Positions 13,433 to 26,585 are shown, numbered from the stretch's first letter. The stretch is 64,000 bases of DNA from Exiguobacterium oxidotolerans JCM 12280 (GCF_000702625.1 NZ_JNIS01000001.1:2050001-2114000), one strand, 5' to 3'. The notes: generated from the sequence alone by a model not told the origin. Made by a program: numbers and translations.

Positions 13433-14949
13433 GAGCGTTAATTAGTGTATCGGATAAAACAGGAATCGTAGAACTGGGACAAGCCTTTCACGAAGCAGGG
13501 ATTGAACTTGTATCGACAGGCGGGACCCATCAAGCACTTGAGGCAGCAGGACTTCCGGTCATCGGTATCAGTGAAGTCACACAATTCCCGGAGATGCTTG
13601 ACGGTCGTGTGAAAACGTTACATCCAATGGTCCATGGAGGTTTACTTGGACGTCGTGATTTAGAGACGCACCGCGAACAAATGGCAGAGCAACACATCAA
13701 ACCAATCGATTTCGTTGTCGTCAATCTGTATCCATTTAAGGAAACGGTTATGAAAGAGGACGTTCCTTACGCAGACGCAATTGAAAACATCGATATCGGT
13801 GGACCGAGCATGATTCGTTCTGCTGCGAAAAACCATGCAGCCGTGACGGTTGTCGTTGATCCAGCCGATTACAGCGAAATCATCAACGAAATCAACCTCG
13901 GTGGAACGACGTTTGAAACACGCCAAAAATTAGCAGCGAAAGCCTTCCGTCATACGGCAGCCTACGACGCTTTGATTGCGGACTACTTCTTGACACAAAC
14001 GGGAGAAAAATTCCCGGATCAATTAACGATTACGCTCGAGAAGGTACAAGACTTACGCTATGGAGAAAATCCGCATCAGGAAGCGGCGTTTTATAAAACA
14101 CCAATCTATCGTGGGGCGTCTCTTGCATCAGCGAACCAACTGCACGGAAAAGAATTGTCATACAACAATATTCAAGATGCCAATGCCGCACTTGAAATCC
14201 TTGATGAGTTCCGCGAAGCAGCAGCCGTCGTCGTCAAACACATGAACCCGTGTGGCGTCGCTGTCGGTCCGACAATCGACGAAGCCTTCCGCCGGGCGCA
14301 TGCAGCGGACCCAGTCTCGATCTTTGGCGGCATCGTCGCTCTGAACCGTGAAGTCGATCTCGCGACAGCGGAGCAGCTCAGTGGCATCTTCCTTGAAATC
14401 ATCATCGCCCCATCGTTTACGACAGAAGCGTTCGAGCTGTTGGCAGCGAAAAAAAACCTACGTTTGCTTGAACTGGATGTCAAACGTGTCCAAGCGATTC
14501 GCTATACAGCCGTCGCTGGCGGTATGCTTGTCCAAGATAGCGACGATGAGACATTAGATGATGCAGCAGCACGTGTCGTCACGGATCGTAAACCAACAGC
14601 AGCCGAATGGGAAGACTTGAAGCTCGCATGGCGTGCTGTCAAACACGTCAAGTCAAACGCGATTGTTTTGGCGAAAGATGAAGTGACGGTCGGTGTCGGT
14701 GCAGGGCAGATGAACCGTGTCGGATCGGCGAACATCGCCATCACACAAGCAGGTGACAAAGCGAAGGGAGCATCTCTTGCGTCAGACGCCTTCTTCCCGA
14801 TGCGTGATACGGTCGAAGCCGCGGCAGCAGCCGGGATTACGGCAATCATCCAACCGGGTGGTTCGATTCGTGATCAAGAATCGATCGATGCGTGTAATGA
14901 ACACGGCGTCACGATGATCTTTACGAATGTCCGTCATTTCAAACACTGA
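13429..14949 (+). CDS. purH: AICAR transformylase/IMP cyclohydrolase PurH
   Basis: A 506-residue bifunctional enzyme for the last two steps to IMP. The N-terminal MGS-like cyclohydrolase domain (about 1-130) begins with [15 protein letters not shown] and has [13 protein letters not shown]. The C-terminal transformylase domain carries the [11 protein letters not shown] motif with the catalytic Lys-His pair. It overlaps purN by ATGA, and purD starts 15 bp after its stop. Confidence 0.97.
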   Translation: MRALISVSDKTGIVELGQAFHEAGIELVSTGGTHQALEAAGLPVIGISEVTQFPEMLDGRVKTLHPMVHGGLLGRRDLETHREQMAEQHIKPIDFVVVNLYPFKETVMKEDVPYADAIENIDIGGPSMIRSAAKNHAAVTVVVDPADYSEIINEINLGGTTFETRQKLAAKAFRHTAAYDALIADYFLTQTGEKFPDQLTITLEKVQDLRYGENPHQEAAFYKTPIYRGASLASANQLHGKELSYNNIQDANAALEILDEFREAAAVVVKHMNPCGVAVGPTIDEAFRRAHAADPVSIFGGIVALNREVDLATAEQLSGIFLEIIIAPSFTTEAFELLAAKKNLRLLELDVKRVQAIRYTAVAGGMLVQDSDDETLDDAAARVVTDRKPTAAEWEDLKLAWRAVKHVKSNAIVLAKDEVTVGVGAGQMNRVGSANIAITQAGDKAKGASLASDAFFPMRDTVEAAAAAGITAIIQPGGSIRDQESIDACNEHGVTMIFTNVRHFKH

Positions 14950-14964
14950 GTGGAGGCGACTTGC

Positions 14965-16218
14965 ATGAAGGTATTAGTAATCGGAAAAGGCGGGCGTGAA
15001 CACGCGCTCGTCTGGAAGCTAGCACAAGATGAACGAGTCAAAACGATTTATGCCGCGCCGGGAAATGTCGGGATGACAGAAGCAACATGTGTCCCGATTC
15101 GGGAAGATGCCATCAGTGAGCTTGTCCAATTTGCTAAAGACGAACAGATTGATTGGACGATTGTCGGACCAGAGGGCCCACTTGTCCTCGGTGTCGTCAA
15201 TGCCTTCGAAGCAGCGGGTCTCAAGATTTTTGGTCCTTCGCGTGAAGCGGCAGCACTTGAAGGAAGTAAGCAGTTCGCGAAAGGCTTGATGGAACGGGCA
15301 GGGATTCCGACGGCAGCATTCGCTGTCTTTACGTCGGCAGAAGAAGCGAAAGCGTATGTCTCCCGTCAAGGGGCACCGATCGTCATCAAAGCAGATGGTC
15401 TCGCAGCGGGTAAAGGCGTTACAGTAGCGACGACGCTTGATGAAGCAGTTCGCGCAATTGAAGAAATTTTCAATGGTGACTTCGGTGACCAAAGTAGTGT
15501 CGTCATCGAAGAATGTCTCGTCGGAGAAGAGTGTTCCTTGATGGCATTCGTCCATGAAGAGACCGTCATCCCGATGGTCTTGTCGCAAGATCATAAACGC
15601 GCCTTCGATGGTGATGCCGGACCGAATACCGGTGGAATGGGGGCTTACAGCCCGTTGCCTCAATTCGATGAACAAGCCGTCACGGATGAAGCGATGACAC
15701 GGATTTTACGTCCACTCGTCGAGCAGATGGCAAGCGAAGGGATTCCCTTTACAGGATTCTTATATGCCGGTCTGATGTTGACGAACCGCGGACCGTCCGT
15801 CATCGAGTTTAATGCGCGGTTCGGGGACCCGGAAACTGAAGTCATCTTACCGCGTCTCGAAACACCCTTACTCGATGTCATCATCCCGCTCACGGCAGGC
15901 GAGGAGCCTGAAGTCCTGTGGTCCGATGCTGCGACGGTCGGTGTTGTCATCGCGGCAGACGGCTATCCGGAACGACCGCAGACAGGACAACCGATTGATC
16001 TTACGTCAATCGATTCGAATGTTTTAGTCTTTCATGCTGGGACGACAGAAAAAGACGATACACTCGTCTCAGCCGGAGGGCGTGTCCTCGTCTGTGTCAG
16101 TCAAGCCGCAACGATGGAAGCGGCAGTCGCTGATATTTATCAAGGGTTAGCTTCGTTTGATCAAACCGGGTTCTTTTACCGGACGGATATTGCGAAAAAG
16201 GCGTTTCGGACAACATGA
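14965..16218 (+). CDS. purD: GAR synthetase PurD
   Basis: A 417-residue ATP-grasp phosphoribosylamine-glycine ligase, the second step of the pathway. Seen are GKGGREHAL (7-15), the ATP-grasp stretch PIVIKADGLAAGKGV, and GGMGAYSPLP, all typical. The start at 14965 follows a GTGGAGG site. It is the last gene of the operon; a strong terminator follows 20 bp after the stop codon. With the preceding 11 genes it completes every step from PRPP to IMP. Confidence 0.97.
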   Translation: MKVLVIGKGGREHALVWKLAQDERVKTIYAAPGNVGMTEATCVPIREDAISELVQFAKDEQIDWTIVGPEGPLVLGVVNAFEAAGLKIFGPSREAAALEGSKQFAKGLMERAGIPTAAFAVFTSAEEAKAYVSRQGAPIVIKADGLAAGKGVTVATTLDEAVRAIEEIFNGDFGDQSSVVIEECLVGEECSLMAFVHEETVIPMVLSQDHKRAFDGDAGPNTGGMGAYSPLPQFDEQAVTDEAMTRILRPLVEQMASEGIPFTGFLYAGLMLTNRGPSVIEFNARFGDPETEVILPRLETPLLDVIIPLTAGEEPEVLWSDAATVGVVIAADGYPERPQTGQPIDLTSIDSNVLVFHAGTTEKDDTLVSAGGRVLVCVSQAATMEAAVADIYQGLASFDQTGFFYRTDIAKKAFRTT

Positions 16219-16240
16219 ATTTAAAGGAAACTGTTATGTA

Positions 16241-16272
16241 AAAAGCCAAGCGATTTCGCTTGGCTTTTTTTT
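16241..16272 (+). terminator. purine operon terminator
   Basis: AAAAGCCAAGCG and CGCTTGGCTTTT form a 12-pair stem with the loop ATTT, followed by a further T-run. This is the end of the pur operon transcript. Confidence 0.94.
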
Positions 16273-16285
16273 GAAAGAAGGGTTT

Positions 16286-16437
16286 TGACAAAAGATTCTT
16301 CCTTCTCGCGCTTTCCTCGGGCGAGGCGCGAGCCGTTGCTCCTTGATTCTACGAACAAGTAGCAGGGTCTCGCCTGCCTCTGACAGCGCGAACCGCGCTT
16401 TTTCCCGCAGGAGTCACGAGAAGCGAAACTTTTGTCA
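16286..16437. repeat. hairpin repeat module A, copy 1
   Basis: A 152-bp unit closed by TGACAAAAG and its inverse CTTTTGTCA, with second arms TTCTCG/CGAGAA just inside. Internal CCTCGGG and CCCG arms follow, and a perfect small hairpin AGCGCG-AAC-CGCGCT. The central CCGTTGCTCCTTG and CTCGCCTGCCTCTG segments recur at 27972-28122 and, inverted, at 44466-44614. There is no open frame of note. Copy 2 starts 213 bp downstream with only a few changes. Confidence 0.88.
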
Positions 16438-16498
16438 GGACGCCGTTTTTTGAATGAGATTTCTTTTTAAACAGCATAGTTTTTTGAGAGGGTGTTTT

Positions 16499-16650
16499 TG
16501 ACAAAAGATTCTTCCTTCTCGTGCTTTCCTCGGGTGATGCGCGAGCCGTTGCTCCTTGATTCTACGAACAAGTAGCAGGGTCTCGCCTGCCTCTGACAGC
16601 GCGAACCGCGCTTTTTCCCGTAGGAGTCACGAGAAGCGAAACTTTTGTCA
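16499..16650. repeat. hairpin repeat module A, copy 2 (tandem)
   Basis: Nearly identical to copy 1 in length (152 bp) and sequence, with changes such as CTCGTG for CTCGCG and GTGATG for GCGAGG. Shared flanking bases (GTCAGG..GCCGTTTTTTGAAT) show that the duplicated unit is slightly longer than the hairpin. The interval between copies (16438-16498) is AT-rich and holds no gene. Confidence 0.88.
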
Positions 16651-16689
16651 GGGTGCCGTTTTTTGAATACTGTTCTAAAAAACAGCTGT

Positions 16690-16815
16690 GTCAGGACGCG
16701 ACTTCCGACTTGAATCGCTTCTTAGCGAAAAGCAATCAAGAGCGACCCTGCAGCGTAGCGAAGCGGCGCGAAGGATTGCCGCTAGAAGACGATTCGAGAA
16801 GGAGAGGAGCGGCGG
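16690..16815. repeat. repeat module B, diverged copy
   Basis: It resembles the B module of the elements at 28 kb and 44 kb: ATCGCTT..AGCGAAAAGCAATC, GCGACCCTGCAGC, AGCGGCGCG..GGATTGCCGCT and GAAGACGA. The outer arms here are CTTGAATCG/CGATTCGAG instead of GTCTCG/CGAGAC, so pairing is kept while sequence changes. Beyond it, 16816-16940 holds nothing I can name except a 13-codon ATG frame that I do not trust. Confidence 0.75.
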
Positions 16816-16994
16816 ACATGACAAGAATCAAGAATCCGTTTGATTCGTATACAGCCTGAATTAACTGGAAGGACATGATGATTTGAGAAGGAGAAGAGCA
16901 GACGTTCAACCGAAGGAACAAGCGAAAGTTGATTGTCTTCCTTGACAGTTTTGTGTTATTTTGTCGAAATAGGTCGGATATACATGAAATTACC

Positions 16995-17023
16995 TTGAAA
17001 CTTTTTTGATAACATTTTAGTAT
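16995..17023 (+). promoter_or_regulatory. putative yerA promoter
   Basis: TTGAAA (16995-17000), a 17-bp spacer and TAGTAT (17018-17023) make a moderate sigma-A promoter about 50 bp upstream of yerA. A further TTGACA near 16943 lacks a good -10 partner. Confidence 0.5.
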
Positions 17024-17032
17024 AAGAAGTAT

Positions 17033-17048
17033 AAGAAAGCGTTTTCAG
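17033..17048. promoter_or_regulatory. cre site (CcpA operator) in yerA leader
   Basis: AAGAAAGCGTTTTCAG matches the catabolite-responsive element consensus WTGAAARCGYTTWCWN at all positions but the second. It lies just downstream of the putative promoter, where CcpA usually represses. Confidence 0.65.
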
Positions 17049-17072
17049 AAAATAAAAGGAGGTCGAGCTTTC

Positions 17073-18812
17073 GTGAAAAAGAATTGTGGAAGGTCCCCTT
17101 GGACGAAAACTGAAGTACGTGGTCACCAAGCGGTCATAAGCGGACAGCTTGCACCTACACTCGTACTTGAAAATGCGACGTACTTAAATCATGGGTTGAA
17201 AGCATGGCGCACGGCGAATATCTGGGTTAGCGGAGACCGGATTATCTATGTCGGACCGGATATGCCGGACCAAGCGGACGAGGTCTACGATGCAACAGGG
17301 AAATTCATCGTACCAGGTTATATTGAACCGCATGCCCATCCTTTCCAACTCTATAATCCGGCGACGCTCGCGAAGTTTGCTGCGGAGCGTGGAACGACGA
17401 CACTCGTCAATGATAATATGCTCCTTTTGTTAGAGCCCGTCGAGCAAGCGTTTGCACAAGTTGAAGCGTTAGCGGATCTTCCGACATCGATGTATTGGTG
17501 GGCACGACTCGACGCACAGACGGAACTTGATGCGGATAGCATCTCGATTGACAACAAGCGGATTCAAGCCTGGCTCAAACACCCCCAAGTCATTCAGGCG
17601 GGAGAATTGACAGGGTGGCCCCGTCTGTCACAAGGCGATGATGAGTTACTTCAATGGATGCAGGACGCGATGAAGCTCGGAAAACCGATTGAAGGGCATT
17701 TCCCGGGAGCATCTGCGAAAACCCTGACAAAGATGGCACTTTATGGCGTAACGAGTGACCATGAGGCGATGACGGTCGAGGAAGCATTGACGCGTCTTGA
17801 ATTAGGATACACGACGACGATTCGTTACTCATCGATTCGTCCTGATTTACCGGACATTTTTGCAGGACTTGTCGAAGCCGGATTACAAAATTATGAAAAG
17901 GTCCTCGTGACGACAGATGGTTCGACACCGTCCTTCTATAAGTCTGGTTTGATGGACGAGACGGTCCGCTTGATGCTTGCTGCGGGAATTCCGGCAGAAG
18001 AAGCGTACCGGATTGCCTCGTACAATGCAGCACGTCACTTTAATCTTGATCATCTCCTGGGAAGTATCGCACCGGGACGGATTGCCCACTTAAATATTTT
18101 AGAAGCGATCGATCAACCGACACCCGTCGATGTCCTAGCACGCGGGACGTGGGTCCGGCGCGACGATATTCCGTGCTACCCCGTTGAAGCACTCGATCAA
18201 GCGATGGACTTAATGCAAAAGTCTGAAGTCAGCGTCTCATTGACGGATCAAGATTTTTCATTCAGCATGCCGGTTGGTCTTGAGATGGTTAACTCGGTCA
18301 TCATGAAATTGTATCAAGTCGAACATGATACGAGTGTTCCTGTCTTACCTGCCGATTGCAATGAGTCGTTTTTAATGTTACTTGATCGGCAAGGGAAATG
18401 GCGCCTTAATACGGTTTTGAAAAACTTTGCGACGAACGTCGGGGGGATGGTCAGTTCCTATTCAATCAGTGGTGATATCTTGATGATCGGGAAATCGAAA
18501 CAAGATATGCAGGTGGCGTTTGAACGGATGAAAGCATTCGGTGGGGGAATTGTTCTCGTCGAAGACGGGGAAGTGATTGCCGAGATTCCGTTGACGTTGA
18601 TGGGACAGACTTCTAATTTGCCGCTTGAAGACTTAATCGTTCAGGAAACAGCATTGCGTGAAGCGTTGTTCGCACGGGGGTACCAATTCGAAGATCCGAT
18701 TTATACGTTATTATTCCTTGCATCGACGCACTTACCGTATGTCCGCATCACGCCGCAAGGCATCTACGAAGTCCTTCGGAAAAAAGTTCTTTTCCCAGCG
18801 ATTTTACGCTGA
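17073..18812 (+). CDS. yerA: adenine deaminase-like amidohydrolase YerA
   Basis: A 579-residue metal-dependent hydrolase of the adenine deaminase superfamily, most like YerA of B. subtilis, which sits at the same place after purD. Seen are the metal-binding EPHAHPFQ, GHFPGA, TSDHEAMTVEEAL and LVTTDGSTP, then the amidohydrolase tail SIAPGRIAHL and a C-terminal domain. The activity of this subgroup is uncertain; deamination of adenine or a related base would fit its place beside purine synthesis. The GTG at 17073 has a GGAGG site ten bases upstream. A second, more typical adenine deaminase lies at 63392. Confidence 0.88.
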   Translation: MKKNCGRSPWTKTEVRGHQAVISGQLAPTLVLENATYLNHGLKAWRTANIWVSGDRIIYVGPDMPDQADEVYDATGKFIVPGYIEPHAHPFQLYNPATLAKFAAERGTTTLVNDNMLLLLEPVEQAFAQVEALADLPTSMYWWARLDAQTELDADSISIDNKRIQAWLKHPQVIQAGELTGWPRLSQGDDELLQWMQDAMKLGKPIEGHFPGASAKTLTKMALYGVTSDHEAMTVEEALTRLELGYTTTIRYSSIRPDLPDIFAGLVEAGLQNYEKVLVTTDGSTPSFYKSGLMDETVRLMLAAGIPAEEAYRIASYNAARHFNLDHLLGSIAPGRIAHLNILEAIDQPTPVDVLARGTWVRRDDIPCYPVEALDQAMDLMQKSEVSVSLTDQDFSFSMPVGLEMVNSVIMKLYQVEHDTSVPVLPADCNESFLMLLDRQGKWRLNTVLKNFATNVGGMVSSYSISGDILMIGKSKQDMQVAFERMKAFGGGIVLVEDGEVIAEIPLTLMGQTSNLPLEDLIVQETALREALFARGYQFEDPIYTLLFLASTHLPYVRITPQGIYEVLRKKVLFPAILR

Positions 18813-18880
18813 TGCTTGAAATTTAAAACGTCGCGCTTTAAACTATTAAAGAGTGATTGAATGGGAAAGGAAGTTACAAG

Positions 18881-19195
18881 ATGCAACTCGATAAATTACG
18901 AGGGAAAGAACTCGACCAATTATTTACGGCCATCATGAAGATGGATTCATTAGAAGATTGCTATACTTTATTTGAAGATTTAGCGACGGTCAACGAGATT
19001 CAAGCGCTTGCGCAACGTCTCGAAGTGGCACGTCAACTACGTGAAGGAAACACATATCATAAAATCGAGAAGGCGACCGGGGCGTCGACGGCGACGATTT
19101 CACGTGTGAAACGTTGTTTGAACTATGGCTCTGGTGGTTACGATTTAGCGTTAGCACGTTTAGGTTTGAAAGAAGAAACAGTAGCGGATAACTAA
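18881..19195 (+). CDS. yerC: TrpR-like DNA-binding protein YerC
   Basis: A 104-residue all-helical protein of the TrpR-related YerC/YecD family. Nearly every residue of MQ.DKLRGKELDQLF and LREGNTYHKI..ATGASTATISRVKRCLNYG is as in Bacillus; the latter is the helix-turn-helix. Related proteins have been proposed to regulate histidine biosynthesis (HisR), a claim I cannot test here. The ATG at 18881 has a GGAAG site and starts at the conserved residue; the upstream in-frame ATG is rejected. It lies 68 bp after yerA with no clear terminator between. Confidence 0.93.
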   Translation: MQLDKLRGKELDQLFTAIMKMDSLEDCYTLFEDLATVNEIQALAQRLEVARQLREGNTYHKIEKATGASTATISRVKRCLNYGSGGYDLALARLGLKEETVADN

Positions 19196-19213
19196 TCGGT
19201 TATCCGCTGCTTT
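19181..19213 (+). terminator. hairpin overlapping the yerC stop codon
   Basis: GTAGCGGATAAC (19181-19192) pairs over 12 positions with GTTATCCGCTGC (19199-19210) and is followed by only TTT. The 5' arm lies in the last codons of yerC. It may be a weak terminator or a 3'-end stabiliser before ktrB. Confidence 0.5.
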
Positions 19214-19234
19214 GATGAAGGAGGACGAACCTGG

Positions 19235-20614
19235 ATGGATTTAGCGTTTCAACAAAAGATTCAGCATTTCATTCGAAAACTGACGCCGATCCAGTCGCTC
19301 GTCATCATCTATTTCGTTGCTGTCATCATTGCAATCATTTTATTAGGACTACCGTGGTCGACCCGTGGAGACTATGACTGGGATTTTACAGACTTGGTGT
19401 TCATGGCAGTTAGCTGTGTCAGTGTGACCGGATTGACGACCGTTTCCGTCTCCGATACGTTTACGACGTTCGGATATTTTATGATCATGATTTTGGTGCA
19501 AGTAAGTGGAATTGGCTTGATGTCGCTCCATATCGCGATGTGGGTCATCTTGGGGAAGCGAATCGGTTTTCGAGAACGGCAACTCGTCGTTCGTGATCAA
19601 AACCAGACGACGATGCAAGGGGTCGTCAAATATATCCGTGAAGTCATCTTAATCATTCTTTCCATTGAGTTGATCGGTGCACTCATTTTAGGCCTTTATT
19701 ATACGAAATACTTTCCGACAATCGGTGAAGCGATGTTACAAGGTGTCTTCGGTTCAGTCAGTGCGACGACGAATGCAGGGTTCGATATCACAGGAGAGTC
19801 GCTTCTTCCGTTTCGAGGAGACTTATTTGTCGTCTTTATGCAAATCGTCTTATTGACACTCGGTGCGATTGGCTTCCCTGTACTTGTTGAAGTGCGACGA
19901 TACTTTGCCTACCGGGCAACACGTCAATCGACACGACAACCGTATCACTTTTCGTTATTTACGAAACTGACAGCCTCGACGTTTTTCATCCTCGTCCTGT
20001 TCGGGACAGGCAGTCTGTTGCTATTTGAATGGAACCAGTCCTTTAAAGGATTACCAATTGATGAAAAAATTGTCGATGCGCTATTCCAGTCGGTTACGAC
20101 ACGAAATGGTGGATTGACGACGGTCGACATTACGACATTTTCACAAGCTTCCGTCTTCGTCTTATCCATTTTAATGTTCATCGGCGCTTCTCCATCATCC
20201 GTCGGTGGGGGAATCAGGACAACGACGTTTGCTGTTGCATTACTTAGTGTTGTCGCCTTCATCCGTGGAGAATATGGAATTAAGATTTTCGGACGTGAAA
20301 TTGACCAATCAGACATTTGGAAATCGTTCGTCGTCATTGTCGTTTCGACGGGAGTGACGATCATCGGATTGATTGTCTTGCTCATGGTTGAGGATGCACC
20401 ATTCCTTGTGCTGTTCTTTGAAGCATGTTCTGCGTTCGGAACGACCGGGTTATCGCTCGGAATCACGAGTGAGTTATCGGATGTCGGAAAATGGACATTA
20501 TCGATTTTAATGTTCATCGGACGAATCCGTGTCATCTCGTTTGTCTTACTCTTAAAAGCGAATCAGCCAAAACGAAAATACAATTATCCGAAGGAATCCG
20601 TCATTATCGGTTAA
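19235..20614 (+). CDS. ktrB: Ktr-type potassium transporter membrane subunit
   Basis: A 459-residue integral membrane protein of the TrkH/KtrB family that conducts K+ with Na+. The four pore loops are visible: VSVTGLTTV, SATTNAGFD, TRNGGLTTV and SAFGTTGLS, each between pairs of hydrophobic helices. The conserved arginine region near the C terminus (FIGRIRVISF) is present. It would work with a cytosolic RCK-domain subunit (KtrA or KtrC), which is not in this window. Start at 19235 behind AAGGAGG. It could equally be the KtrD type; sequence alone does not decide. Confidence 0.92.
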   Translation: MDLAFQQKIQHFIRKLTPIQSLVIIYFVAVIIAIILLGLPWSTRGDYDWDFTDLVFMAVSCVSVTGLTTVSVSDTFTTFGYFMIMILVQVSGIGLMSLHIAMWVILGKRIGFRERQLVVRDQNQTTMQGVVKYIREVILIILSIELIGALILGLYYTKYFPTIGEAMLQGVFGSVSATTNAGFDITGESLLPFRGDLFVVFMQIVLLTLGAIGFPVLVEVRRYFAYRATRQSTRQPYHFSLFTKLTASTFFILVLFGTGSLLLFEWNQSFKGLPIDEKIVDALFQSVTTRNGGLTTVDITTFSQASVFVLSILMFIGASPSSVGGGIRTTTFAVALLSVVAFIRGEYGIKIFGREIDQSDIWKSFVVIVVSTGVTIIGLIVLLMVEDAPFLVLFFEACSAFGTTGLSLGITSELSDVGKWTLSILMFIGRIRVISFVLLLKANQPKRKYNYPKESVIIG

Positions 20615-20626
20615 GGAGATGATTGC

Positions 20627-20851
20627 ATGAATCGTGCATTTTGGATTAATTTTGGTTACATCTTTGCTGTTCCGGCGTTGCCATTTCTGGCAATCGTCAA
20701 TGGACGGGCACTCTGCTCGCCTGAATCATCGTTACTCGACGTCCCGGTGCTCGGTTTTTTTCTCGCTGAGCCATGGGCATTCGCCGTCCTTTACGGATTT
20801 TTAGCGCTCGGACTCGCAGCACTCTTAACGAAACGACGCGTAACGACTTGA
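20627..20851 (+). CDS. small membrane protein, unknown function
   Basis: A 74-residue protein with two hydrophobic stretches (about residues 5-25 and 40-66), a WINFGYIF start and a short basic tail KRRVTT. It is led by a good AAGGAG site 12 bp after the ktrB stop, so it is probably co-transcribed with ktrB. I do not recognise the family. The tail is immediately followed by a terminator whose stem begins at the stop codon. Confidence 0.75.
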   Translation: MNRAFWINFGYIFAVPALPFLAIVNGRALCSPESSLLDVPVLGFFLAEPWAFAVLYGFLALGLAALLTKRRVTT

Positions 20852-20884
20852 CCTATCTCGCCCTGCGCGAGATGGGTTTTTGTT
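20851..20884 (+). terminator. terminator after ktrB and the small membrane gene
   Basis: ACCTATCTCGC and GCGAGATGGGT form an 11-pair stem with one G-T pair and the loop CCTGC, then TTTTGTTTT. It separates the ktrB unit from pcrB. Confidence 0.9.
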
Positions 20885-20928
20885 TTATACTAATTAGAGA
20901 TGAACAAGATAGGAAGGATGGGACGAAC

Positions 20929-21612
20929 GTGTTACTACCGTATGATGAATGGCGGCATGTCTTTAAATTAGATCCAGCAAAAGAAATCGAGGAAACGACG
21001 CTCGCAGCGATCGCGACTTCCGGAACGGATGCGATCATCGTCGGCGGAACCGATGATATTACGCTGGATGCGACACTTGATTTACTGATGCGTCTGCGAA
21101 GATACCCGGTCGCGGTCGCCCTCGAAATTTCTGAACTCGAAGCGGCGACGATGGGGTTTGATACGTATTTGACTCCGAGCGTCTTAAATAGTGGTACGCT
21201 AGAATATCTGGTCGAAAAACAGGTCGAGGCCTTACAGGAAGTCGGGCACATGCTGGCCCATGCCGATTTAGTCGGAGAAGGCTACATCGTCTTGAATCCG
21301 GATGCGAAGGTCGCGCACGTCACAAAAGCAAAAGTATTACAGGACGAAGAAGTCGTCGCCTACGCCCAACTCGCGGACAGTGTGTTCCGTCTGCCGATCG
21401 TCTATCTTGAGTACAGCGGCGTCTATGGCAATCCGGAAGTCGTCGCAGGCGTCAAGGACGTCGTCCGGCAGGCGCGGCTGTTTTATGGGGGCGGAATCGA
21501 TTCCGTCGAGCGGGCTCGGGAAATGTTCCGGTATGCTGATACGATTGTCGTCGGAAATATCATTTATGAGGATTTAAAAGCAGCACTTGCGACAGTAGAA
21601 GCAACGCGATAA
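20929..21612 (+). CDS. pcrB: heptaprenylglyceryl phosphate synthase PcrB
   Basis: A 227-residue TIM-barrel enzyme of the PcrB/GGGP synthase family, which in bacilli joins heptaprenyl diphosphate to sn-glycerol-1-phosphate. Seen are GEGYIVLNPDAKVAHVT, the YLEYSGVYG strand, FYGGGID and VVGNIIYE phosphate-binding turns. The GTG at 20929 fits the family start (LLPYDEWRHVFKLDP); the longer frame from 20773 runs through the preceding terminator and is rejected. It is followed by pcrA and ligA, as in Bacillus. Confidence 0.93.
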   Translation: MLLPYDEWRHVFKLDPAKEIEETTLAAIATSGTDAIIVGGTDDITLDATLDLLMRLRRYPVAVALEISELEAATMGFDTYLTPSVLNSGTLEYLVEKQVEALQEVGHMLAHADLVGEGYIVLNPDAKVAHVTKAKVLQDEEVVAYAQLADSVFRLPIVYLEYSGVYGNPEVVAGVKDVVRQARLFYGGGIDSVERAREMFRYADTIVVGNIIYEDLKAALATVEATR

Positions 21613-21655
21613 AATATAAGAACAAAAGTTCGGAAAAAAGAAATGAGGCTATTAC

Positions 21656-25890
<4,235 letters not shown>

Positions 25891-25926
25891 TTTAAAATAA
25901 GCGATTTAAAGTAGGGTCTACGCCTT

Positions 25927-25978
25927 AAAAAAATCCGAGCGATTCTTCTTTGAAAAAGAATCACTCGGATTTTTGTTT
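25927..25978. terminator. bidirectional terminator, ligA and sortase genes
   Basis: AAAAATCCGAG and CTCGGATTTTT enclose an inner GATTCTT/AAGAATC hairpin, with A-run before and T-run after. It lies between the convergent ligA and sortase genes and can serve both strands. Confidence 0.88.
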
Positions 25979-26006
25979 GTGTTTGAAAGCAGATGAAGTG
26001 CTAGAC

Positions 26007-26585
26007 TCAATCAAGTGTTTCGGTTTTAATCAACACACCTTGTTTGATTAAACGGTTTGTCGCGGTTTCCGGTGGATCACAGGTGATGAGTGTAATCATC
26101 GGTTGTTTGACGTCTTGATCGAGAACGGAAAGATCCGTCGGCTTGACGAGTTTTGAACTTTCCATGCGGTACGTATAACGATGGTCTTTTGTGGTGACGA
26201 TGACATCGGCTCCTGTTTTCAGTTGCGGTAACTTGTTGAAATGAAGTCCTTTCGTGAAACTTCGGTGTCCTGCTAAAGCATAATTTCCTTTTCCCGGGGC
26301 ACCGGTTTCTTTGATGTGACCGATACTGCGATCAAGAACATCGGTCGAAGCTCCTTCTAAGATGACTTGTTCGAAATCAAGTGAAGGGATTGTTAGGAGT
26401 CCATCACCTGTTGTCGCCAGTGGTTTTGTCGTTTCTTTTGCATCAACCGTTTGTAAGCTTTTTTTCCATTGTTGCTTTAAATCAGTCGTAGTTGCTTGTT
26501 TTTGATAGGTACTCCAAATGGGCCAAAGCATGAATAAAATGCCTGCTGATAAGAGAAGGAGCCCGATGACTTGTCGTTGTTTCAT
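26007..26585 (-). CDS. class D-type sortase
   Basis: A 192-residue sortase. An N-terminal hydrophobic anchor (about 7-25) precedes the sortase barrel with the catalytic set His107 (LAGHRS), Cys169 (LITCDPP) and Arg178 (TNRL). Sortases cleave a C-terminal sorting motif and attach the protein to the cell wall. The size and single N-terminal anchor fit class D; the class is an inference. The ATG at 26585 has an AAAGGA site; an upstream ATG in the same frame lacks one. It stands alone and convergent with ligA. No protein with an LPxTG-type tail is encoded in this window, so the substrate is unknown. Confidence 0.87.
   Translation of the reverse strand: MKQRQVIGLLLLSAGILFMLWPIWSTYQKQATTTDLKQQWKKSLQTVDAKETTKPLATTGDGLLTIPSLDFEQVILEGASTDVLDRSIGHIKETGAPGKGNYALAGHRSFTKGLHFNKLPQLKTGADVIVTTKDHRYTYRMESSKLVKPTDLSVLDQDVKQPMITLITCDPPETATNRLIKQGVLIKTETLD

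Noticed and set aside
16818-16859. A 13-codon ATG frame after the repeat block with an AGGAG upstream
   Set aside because: Too short, no overlap with a gene and no recognisable product; a ribosome-site-like motif alone is weak evidence.
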